Source of the DNA: Periplaneta americana
Taxonomy: Eukaryota; Arthropoda; Insecta; Blattodea; Blattidae
NCBI RefSeq assembly: GCF_040183065.1
Contig: NC_091131.1
Span: 12,610,800-12,674,799, forward strand
Direction of reading: 5' to 3'
Length of the DNA: 64,000 nucleotides
The notes beneath the pieces were generated by a model. The model was not told the origin of the DNA and did not search any database. It was given only the letters and a program-made list of their open reading frames with translations. The first letter of the stretch is position 1, and every line of letters begins with the position of its first letter. Of the stretch, positions 56,576-64,000 are shown piece after piece. A program made the translations under genes and the position numbers.

Positions 56576-57500
56576 GTAAATTATTACAAAATTTTAAAAA
56601 GATGCATATTAGATATGGATGTAATGTACAAATTACGACGTAGCAGATAGAGAAAAGAGAAGGAGATTGAGTGTATGTATATTTAAGAAATGGTAATAAA
56701 GAAGTAGAGGTAGTGACATCCAGTAACTAATATATTAACTTCTTGAGTAACCCTTATTTAGGGCGTCTTTTGTTTCTACAAATTATCTCTCTTCAATGGA
56801 AAAGTATACGTGTGTACCCGGGTACTAGGAAAATACTAATGAACTGTGAGATAAAGTTCAAATTGTGAGGTAAAGTCTTTATCTCACTAGTGGAATAAAG
56901 TAATGTTGAATAAAAGCCTACTTTACACACGCAAAAGTATTTAGTAAAGGCATGTTTTTCGTTATGGTCATGGATAAACATATATGAATTATAAAGTGAG
57001 AAAAAAAATAGAGTGAATATGATGACTCAGAATTTGGAAAGAGCTTTTCAAAACTGACGTTATCATATCAGTAGTAAGTGTGTGGTAGTTCAAAAGTCTT
57101 CCTGAAGCTTTCAAAGAACTTGGGAATCATACCACGACCTCCAATAAGAAGAGCAATCACCTCAATGTTTTCAAGCTGGTATTTTACTTTGAAGTAATCA
57201 ATTTTTGGCAGGTAAATGTTGATCTTTTCTTGATATCCACAACCTCGGGCTGGCTACTCCCTGTTTCAATCCTTGTGGTAGGATAAATTATATATTCTTT
57301 CTTCATAGTCTGGGAATACGCTATGATGCCAATACGTCTAGAGGAGCCATTAATAGCAAGGCAAAAAACTTCCTCTTCTACTATTCAAGACTTTTTTTTT
57401 TTCAAAGCAGCTGCAATTAAGGATCGAACATGATGGTATCTGGCATTTCGGAGAAGTAAACCTCGGTTACACTGACCTTACACTGTGTCTTGAGATTAAC

Positions 57501-57504
<4 letters not shown>

Positions 57505-57535
<31 letters not shown>

Positions 57536-57562
57536 TATTATTATTATTATTATTATTATTAA
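57505..57562. repeat. AAT then ATT microsatellite palindrome
   Basis: About ten AAT units followed by about nine ATT units, a self-complementary stretch. Confidence 0.95.
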
Positions 57563-58289
57563 AATTCATTAAAATAAGTCGTGCCACAGTATTTTATACT
57601 GTGGATATGCTCGCAATTTTACGCCTATAATTATAGGCGCCGTCTTGAGTCACAAAGTGATTACTTACGCCAGGCATTTCAATTGATGCCCACAGGAGCA
57701 AGCGCGCGCTTTAGAGCCTAGGAGAGCCTGAGCGCTTTACAGCGGAAAGGAAAGAGACAGACGAAAGGGTGGTGTACGCCGCTTGGTCGAGCTATATTCA
57801 GGGATGGTCAGCACTGATTCAATAGATAAAGGGAAGAGAACTTATTAAAACTGTATCCATGGTAATTTTTAGATTTGTCTGATAAGTATAAGTGCATTAT
57901 AACAATGTAAGTTTTAATTTTAATGTGCATTTTTTCACAAGTTTGCTTTTTTATTCAAAAGGAATATTTTCTCAACTTTTCGTATAGAAAAGTGAAATTT
58001 TCAAGTATAGGCCTATTTATTTAGTAGCCTTACATAATGTTTTATTAAATCTAATATACCGTATATACGTATTACTGAAGATATGTGCATTGAAAATTTT
58101 GAAAATATTCGCATGGAAATTGTTTGTAAGGAAATGAATTAACAAAGCAATTATCGTTACATCATAAGCAAAAGATACGTGCCCATGTGTTGTAAAAATG
58201 TCAGCTCTATAGCTTCAGCAGATTTCGAGAAAATAATTTAATATTCTGGTGATAGAAAGTTGCTCACAAATATCACCTTAAAAGCATAA

Positions 58290-58519
58290 GTCGACCTGGT
58301 TGGCAAGTTGGTATAGCGCTGGCCTTCTATGCCCAAGGTTGCGGGTTCCATCCCGGGCCAGGTCGATGGCATTTAAGTGTGCTTAAATGTGACAGGCTCA
58401 TGTCAGTATATTTACTGGCATGTAAAAGAACTCCTGCAGGACAAAATTCCGGCACATCCGGCGACGCTGATATAACCTCTGCAGTTGCGAGCGTCGTTAA
58501 ATAAAACATAACATTAACA
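58290..58519 (+). mobile_element. Intact SINE-B with 12-bp TSD
   Basis: 230 bp, same head and body as 47498-47986 but uninterrupted. Flanked by TTAAAAGCATAA (58278-58289, 58520-58531). Confidence 0.95.
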
Positions 58520-59100
58520 TTAAAAGCATAATGCGATAAGAGTTTTGTTACGTAATATTAGTTACACTTAAAACAGATACAGTACCTAGGTAACTTTGCT
58601 TTGTACTGTAATATTGTTTTGATTAGTTTATTGATTACTTTTGTAAGACTAAAGATACCATCAATATAAATTCCAACTTATCATGTCATACTCAATCTCT
58701 TTCTTTGGAATATCACTTTCTTTATGAATGATGTGTTTCATCCACTTAATACAGTATAATATTATACTACTATGGAATTTAAGTGAATATTCCTTCTTAA
58801 CTCTCTATTATGTTATTAAGATTTAAAACACAAGTGCAATATTAAGAAATCAGTGTTAGTACTTTTGTTTTACAGACAATATAGATAATATCAAACAGAA
58901 AGAAGCCATATAAAGATAACGACATAAAATTTCACGTTCCGTTTGAAGTTTGTGCACCACTGTTTTCTTACTCCAATAGGTTGCTTATTCATATACACAA
59001 CCCTTCCTCTTTCCATACTTAGCGCTTGCTGCCCGCGCACGACGTCAAGGTCAGAAAAATGCGCTTGCTTTGACATCACTGACTTACGCTTATCCTATGT

Positions 59101-59330
59101 GGGGTCAGAAGCAAAGGGGTACAATTGACATTTCTAAGAACATGAGTTAAGTGCATCTAAGGCAAGCTAAAATATTTAAAATTTCAGTGGAAAAGAGATA
59201 CATCTTTTAACCACATCACACACTAAAATTGAAATAAAAAGTTTCACGGAATTTACTAAATCTTAAGTATTTTCAACCACATTTTTTCACAAATAACTTA
59301 AGTGCACTTATACCCCTTTGCTTCTGACCC
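59101..59330. mobile_element. 230-bp MITE with 20-bp perfect inverted repeats
   Basis: GGGTCAGAAGCAAAGGGGTA at the left and its exact inverse at the right; TTAAGTGCA occurs inside both ends. Target duplication not clear; superfamily unassigned. Confidence 0.75.
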
Positions 59331-59364
59331 ACTCATATGTGATTCAAGACAGCGCTGCGCTCAT

Positions 59365-59470
59365 CCCGAATCCCGGTGCCGGAGAGAATTTTTCTCCGTT
59401 CTTCAACCACGCGGTAACACTGAATTCCTGCACGGAAACTTGATATGTACTTCGGTACGTCATAATTAAA
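59365..59470 (+). mobile_element. SINE-C 3' fragment
   Basis: GAATCCCGGTGCCGGAGAGA, ATTTTTCTCCGTTCTTC, TTCCTGCACGGAAACTTGAT, ATGTACTTCGGTACGTCAT. Same family as 60210-60395 but lacking the A-box half. Confidence 0.75.
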
Positions 59471-60209
59471 ATTAATTTCCCCCTGCCCGTAATTATCCAA
59501 ATAACTTTAGGTCTAAATAGTGCTCATATGAAATAAAAGAACTATATTTTGTTAGTTCATCTAAAAATCAGTGGTTAGCAAGTCACCATCTATCCATATC
59601 ATCAGTGACTTTCACAGGTTGAGATGGTAGAGTTGTAGGTATTGAAGCTGCAGAGGAAGATGGAGTTAGTTGTATTTATATCAGGGGCGGACGCAAGGGG
59701 GGGATTAAGGGGATATATCCCCTCCCGAAATTTGAGAAAAATACGAAACAAGAAACAGAAATAATATTGATTTTAATTCGTGAATGTACGAGTACATAGG
59801 AATTAGAGGGTTTTCCACGTAAATTCTCTGTGCTGAAATGTTAAATAAATGTATCTTTGCATTGAAAGAAATCCCTATATCTGGGATTTTTCTTGTCTCT
59901 GCTTCGCAACTCTGATCCACTGCCCACTGGAGAGTAGCACTTTTCTCTGACACTACAAGAGATCCAACGCAAGAGGACTAATAATATAACTCGTTAGGGG
60001 TGACCAAGTAGCCAGGATCCGACGGAATAAGCACCATCTTAAATCACAAAGTGATTATTTTTCGTATATCATGATATGCACCTCTGCACATGTATGGACA
60101 TTGTGCCATTGTCATACATCTCTATGACGCAGTGCATGAGGGTAGGCCACTAGAGGGAACCCAAGAAGTGGAACTTAAACTGAGAGGATTCGATCCGACA
60201 TCGGGAGGG

Positions 60210-60395
60210 GAATCCAGTGTGGCTTAGTGGATAAAGCGTCAGCACGTAGAGCTGAAAACCCGGGTTCAAATCCCGGTGCCGAAGAGAATTTTCTCTGTTC
60301 CACTCTTCCATCATCATATGATGACGCAGAATTTCTGCACTGAAATATTATCATATGTACTTCGGTATATCGTAATATAAGCCATAGAGAAACCA
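60210..60395 (+). mobile_element. SINE-C (tRNA-derived) inside the hAT
   Basis: GTGTGGCTTAGTGGATAAAG (A box), CCCGGGTTCAAATCCCGGTG (B box), GAAGAGAATTTTCTCTGTTC, TTTCTGCACTGAAATATTAT, ATGTACTTCGGTATATCGTA. Confidence 0.85.
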
Positions 60396-60705
60396 ACATT
60401 TTTGGTGTCTATGATTGTAGCTAGCCATGTTTTTAGCCTGTCACATGGTTTAGAAAGTCTACTACAGTCAGAACAGATGGACCTTAAGACATGCACTGAA
60501 CTATGTGAGAATCTAGGAAGAGAACTTGAAGATTTTCGTTTAAATTTTCAGCCAGTGAACCTAGAGGCAAAAAGTGTTGCTGAACTTACTGGAATTACGC
60601 TGGAAATTCCAAGAACTGCAGGGAGACAAACACAGCATTCTAACTTCAAGACAGAGAATCCTGAAGATTGTTTTAGGTTTTCAATTCTCCTTCCCTTCTT
60701 AGACT

Positions 60706-60733
60706 AATAATAATAGTAATAATAATAATAACA

Positions 60734-60784
<51 letters not shown>

Positions 60785-60785
60785 C
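60706..60785. repeat. AAT microsatellite at the 5' side of a SINE
   Basis: About 25 AAT units with a few interruptions, lying between the interrupted hAT codon and the SINE-A start. Confidence 0.95.
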
Positions 60786-60796
60786 TTATAATAAAA

Positions 60797-61045
60797 AGTG
60801 TGGAGTAACGGTCAGCGCGTCTGCCCGCGAAACCAGGTGGCCCGGGTTCGAATCCCGGTCGGGGCAAGTTACCTGGTTGAGGTTTTTTCCGGGGTTTTCC
60901 CTCAATCCAATACAAGCAAATGCTGGGTAACTTTCGGTGCTGGACCCCGGACTCATTTCACCGGCATTATCATCTTCATTTCATTCAGACGCTAAATAAC
61001 CTAGATGTTGATACAGCGTCGTAAAATAACCCAATAAAAAAAATA
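60797..61045 (+). mobile_element. SINE-A inside the hAT transposase
   Basis: Same as 47563-47825 (GTGGAGTAACGGTCAGCGCG, GGGTTCGAATCCCGGTCGGG, GATGTTGATACAGCGTCGTA, A-rich tail). The coding frame resumes at ACTATTTCATTAGTCAG, giving only a short ACTA overlap with the left flank. Confidence 0.93.
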
Positions 61046-61591
61046 AAAAATAAACTATTTCATTAGTCAGCTCAAGGACAGGTTTTTAAATCATAAGGGA
61101 ATCCTAAAGTCCATACAAACTTTGCTGCCTAAAAACATAGTGCGAGCATCAGATGAAGATTTAGAAACTGCTGTTGAGGCTATAGTAAATCAGTGTCCCA
61201 ATGATGTTGATGCATCACCAGAGTCTTTCTTCAATGAATTGAAGATTGATCGGAAAAATCTTCACCTAATGCTTATCGATTTTATATCATCTTTGAACAC
61301 GTGCAATGAAATTATTTTTCCCTGCACTCGCAAGGCGCTGAAACTTTTCTGCACGTTGCCTGTAACTACAGCAACACCAGAACGGTCGTTCTCAACTTTG
61401 CGGTATTTGAAGACTTACTTGAGGAGCACGATGGGAGCAGACAGATTAAATGGACTGGCCTTAATGTATATACATACAAATGTAGAAGTAAAAGCTCATG
61501 AAGTACTGGATGAACTGTCTAAGAAACCTCGTCACCTTCTTCTGTAAATATCACTCTATCATTGTTTTTGTATTCAGTCATTGTAAATGTT

Positions 61592-61817
61592 AAAATTTAA
61601 AAATTTTGGTTTATTTAACAACCGCTCGCAATTGCCGAGGTTATATCAGTGTCACTGGTGTGTCAGAATTTTTTCCCGCAGGACTTCTTTTACATGCCAG
61701 TAAATTTACCGATATGAGCACACATTTAAGCACACTTAAATACCATCGAACTGTGCTGGGATAGAACCCGCAACTTCGAGCACAGAAGGCTATACCGACT
61801 ACGCTACTCAGACCAAC
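61592..61817 (-). mobile_element. SINE-B, minus, 11-bp TSD
   Basis: Reverse copy of the 58290 SINE (GCACACTTAAATACCATCGA; TTTTACATGCCAGTAAATTT), diverged. Flanked by TTGTAAATGTT (61581-61591, 61818-61828). Confidence 0.92.
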
Positions 61818-62058
61818 TTGTAAATGTTTGTGACTCGGAAACAAATTGTGAGTATATAAACTTACTTCTCATTATTCCATTTTTACTATCTCCTCAAATC
61901 CCTCTCCGAAAAAAAAAAATCCTGCGTCCGCCCCTGATTTGTATGCCCCGGTTGTTCCAATTTTTTAAGGGAGAATATACAGGTTTAATCACTAAAAATT
62001 AGGGAAATTAAATTTTTTTTTCTCAGTCACTAATGACTAAGCTGCGGATTTTTGCCTA

Positions 62059-62677
62059 CTGGGTGTTCAGTTCAAAGTGTGTCATGGCTCGCTGTATGTC
62101 GTCATGTGGCTAGCTAGTGAGCCTAGAGAATTCAATCTTCCTACACTTCCGCAGAGGCGTATTACCTAAAAGCGAGAGAAGTTGCCTAGCAAGTAAGGCG
62201 TTCATTCTGAAGTACGCAGAGTCCTTGGCCCACGGACTCTGGAAGTACGTACCGATACGTGTGGTAACGCCGGTAGTGACAGGAATGTGAACTGTTTGGA
62301 AACATATACTGAGGTGAGTTTTTTTCTTACTGTAGGAATATGGCGAGAGGGTTAAGACGATTACTTACGTATTTGTTGACATTAACTTCGACGGTCAACA
62401 TGGACACGGAGCATTTGATTTGGGTTGTAGAATGTTGCGGTATGCAACCGATGATAACAAATACCATGCGTACGACTTGCCCGCGCAAAACACAGTTCGA
62501 AAGAGGTTATGGTAGCACACAGACTTTACAGACCGCCATCTGTCGCTACCACGTTCAAGTTATACCGTACACGTTCTCAAGTTCAGATTGAACGCCTTGA
62601 TTAATAGGCAACTTCTCGGACATAAAAGCTGAAACTCGCTTCAAATCGCTGACTCACATTTTGAAATGAACACCCAG
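62059..62677. mobile_element. TA-flanked 619-bp element nested in the hAT
   Basis: CTGGGTGTTCAGTTCAAA and inverse CTGGGTGTTCATTTCAAA (17 of 18), TA at both edges (62057-62058, 62678-62679). An 83-codon ORF (62340-62591) shows no domain I recognise. Tc1/mariner-like by target, otherwise unassigned. Confidence 0.75.
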
Positions 62678-63152
62678 TATATGCCTATTTTAATCCTTAA
62701 CCTGAAGGCGGAAGATTTTAGGTTACATATCCATTTTAAGATATTATTTGTATTATATGCGAATTCTATAGTGCCTATAATTACTTATTTTACTTGTAAA
62801 TGCCTATTTGCTTATAAATGCCTAAAAGTTGCCTAAATACTTGAATTTACTGACCATTCTATTGATATTTTTTGAATCTGTAATTTGTTTCTTTTTTTTA
62901 TCTAGCAGAGGGAAGTGATATAGAACTATCGATAATAATTCTGTGTGTTACGTTTTCCTGCCAACAGAGTGCGGAGAAATTCGAATAATTTAAAATCAAC
63001 CAATAAGAAAAAAATGTACTTCGAAAGCCGCATGAATCATTGTGGTTGTTGACTAGGGTGGTTGTTTTAAACTGTGTATCCATTTTGTGAGTTTGTGAAT
63101 TGAGTTTGGGGTTGAGGTTTCTGCTGTAATACGTGAAGTATACTGTGGAGAT

Positions 63153-63404
63153 ATGCCAAAGCAAAAGTCATCAGAAGCACTGATTGGAAAATACATTGGC
63201 ATTACTGCGTTCCCACTGGTCTGGTCCCCAGCTGAGATTGGATCCCTGAAGTATTGCCCCGTCACTTCATGTGAAGTGGAAGGGAGTTTCTCCCAATTTA
63301 AGAACATTCTTACAGACAATAGACATCAGTTCTTATTACAACATTTGGACGAATATTTAATTATTCACTGCCGTAATGACATTCCTATAGAAAGTAGTGT
63401 ATAA
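63153..63404 (+). pseudogene. hAT transposase C-terminal dimerisation fragment
   Basis: MPKQKSSEALIGKYIGITAF, SPAEIGSLKYCPVTSCEVEG, SFSQFKNILTDNRHQFLLQH, LDEYLIIHCRND. The block YCPVTSCEVEGSFS.(F/Y)KN.L.D.R closely parallels YAPITSCDVEHTFSQYKN in the hAT at 35380-37011, so the two elements belong to one lineage. The N-terminal part of the transposase is absent. Confidence 0.75.
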
Positions 63405-63549
63405 TGCTACGCTATGGTCGTGTTAGCCGTTGAGAATTAGAAATTTGTTAGTGCCTTTTTAAATGCCTATTTTAGAATTCTGAATGCCTATTTTGCCTGC
63501 CTATGTCAACTGTTTTTAGTGCCTAAAAATCCGCAGCTTGCTAATGACT

Positions 63550-64000
63550 CTTTCACCTTGCAATTTGATATGCTTAGTATTCATTGCTTCTGCAATTATA
63601 GACTATTTTCAGATTTACTGGAAGTTTCACTATTATGAGTTATTACCACAACAAAAAAACTGATGTGCCATTTTTATGATAATGTTCCCAAATATGAATA
63701 TTTCTGAGCCATTCTTTTTTCTATTTATTCCTCAATGTAAAATAACTATATGAACTACAATATTTGAAACGTCTACAACAGAAGTATTTTTTTTTAAATT
63801 TCTTATGAGAAGTTAAATGTTTAATGTTTTTACGTAAAAAATTGTTTAAAAATAAACTATAAATGTTACAGCAATAATAATATTGTAGTTCATCTTGTTC
63901 ACAAGTATAAAAAACCGTTGCATGCAAAATTTTACCGCGGTATCTTAAAGACTTACCGAGTTATCACAAAAACAGTTTTGAAAAAGGAAAGTTACGGGAA
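63550..64000. other. No feature seen
   Basis: AT-rich sequence without recognised repeat, RNA gene or coding signal. Confidence 0.5.

Larger units (their letters stand above)
56005..56990. mobile_element. Foldback-type insertion in R2-group LINE copy 6
   Basis: Left part contains CTCATAACCATAACGAAAAA (56141-56160); right part contains the inverse TTTTTCGTTATGGTCATGGA (56955-56975). A long palindrome sits at the left edge (56011-56121). Borders approximate; no coding seen. Confidence 0.45.
55885..57480 (-). mobile_element. R2-group LINE (copy 6), 3'UTR separated from coding by a foldback insertion
   Basis: 57480-57060 minus: QCNRGLLLRNARYHHVRSLI, EEEVFCLAINGSSRRIGIIA, IYPTTRIETGSSQPEVVDIK, shifted IEVIALLIGGRGMIPKFF, FRKTFELPHTYY. 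55990-55885 minus holds the 3'UTR phrase with GGGCTACCTCTAATGGGAGG, as at 9290-9345. Everything between (about 56000-57050) is inserted or unrelated sequence. Confidence 0.65.
60402..61547 (+). pseudogene. hAT transposase (zinc-finger-MYM1-like type), C-terminal half, SINE-interrupted
   Basis: First block: LSHGLESLLQSEQMDLKTCT, ELCENLGRELEDFRLNF, AKSVAELTGITLEIPRTAGR, FRFSILLPFLD. Second block continues the same frame after the insert: YFISQLKDRFLNHKGILKS, PKNIVRASDEDLETAVEAI, ALKLFCTLPVTTATPERSFS, TLRYLKTYLRSTMGADRLNG. TLPVT.ATPERSFS..R..KT..R..M...RL is the hAT C-terminal dimerisation domain. Stop TAA after PRHLLL (61545-61547). Both blocks are open; the N-terminal half is missing or unrecognised. 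Confidence 0.88.
59682..61936 (+). mobile_element. hAT DNA transposon, both ends present, three SINEs inside
   Basis: Termini CAGGGGCGGACGCA and TGCGTCCGCCCCTG (14-bp perfect), flanks ATTTATAT (59674-59681) and ATTTGTAT (61937-61944). Carries a transposase in two blocks (60402-60707, 61053-61547). Interrupted by SINE-C, by an AAT microsatellite with SINE-A, and by SINE-B. Confidence 0.88.
62039..63540 (+). mobile_element. hAT element with subterminal TGCCTA repeats
   Basis: Ends AAGCTGCGGATTTTT and AAAAATCCGCAGCTT, target duplication TAATGACT (62031-62038, 63542-63549; one extra base at the right). The word TGCCTA occurs many times near the right end and around 62680-62840. Encodes a transposase remnant at 63153. 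Confidence 0.82.

Noticed and set aside
57795-57815. CAGGGATGGTCAGCACTG as a hAT end
   Set aside because: Plausible terminus, but neither the other end nor an 8-bp duplication could be located.

Overview
The window is a transposon-saturated, AT-rich animal sequence carrying one host gene I recognise with confidence. That gene lies on the minus strand. It is a ropporin-1-like / radial-spoke RSP11 homologue (RIIa-fold sperm and cilia protein), with four coding exons between 25061 and 37291 that join in frame into a 279-residue protein. Its three introns (about 3.7, 3.0 and 4.6 kb) are packed with mobile elements. The repeat complement points to an arthropod, most likely a cockroach-like insect: tRNA-derived SINEs with a CCTGGTTGAGG core, RTE-like LINEs with a TAAG tail, R2-group LINEs, Penelope-like elements, many hAT and Tc1/mariner elements, and a block of CCTAA (TTAGG complement) words. 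The species is an inference.

Layout. 1-9 kb: 5'-truncated LINE, telomere-like tandem block, mariner and IS630-like transposon remnants, SINEs, two unidentified short ORFs. 9-20 kb: several R2-group LINE C-terminal fragments, an RTE-like LINE, a hAT MITE with a perfect 8-bp target duplication, a complete but inactivated Tc1-like element (13017-14512), and a LINE-in-LINE insertion. 20-25 kb: RNase-H-bearing LINEs broken by a hAT MITE and a SINE. 25-37.3 kb: the ropporin-like gene and its element-filled introns (inverted Penelope copies, a TTAA-flanked foldback, a hAT transposon, a Jockey/CR1-like LINE). 38.8 kb: a possible first exon of a divergent gene. 39.2-44.5 kb: a satellite field with a homogeneous 71-bp core. 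45-48 kb: LINE copies, a large TAAA/TGAG microsatellite, and a SINE inside a SINE. 48-53 kb: two inverted copies of a Tc1-like element forming a 2.5-kb hairpin-capable structure, then a third copy interrupted by a hAT MITE. 53-64 kb: hAT transposase pieces, SINEs, long palindromes, a hAT transposon carrying three SINEs (59682-61936) and a second hAT with a nested TA-flanked element (62039-63540).

Working together: outside the ropporin-like gene there are no operons or pathways to read. The value of the window is the stratigraphy. At least ten insertions have recognisable target-site duplications, and for two the pre-insertion state can be read from a paralogous copy in the window. No retrovirus, LTR element or capsid-bearing element was recognised.
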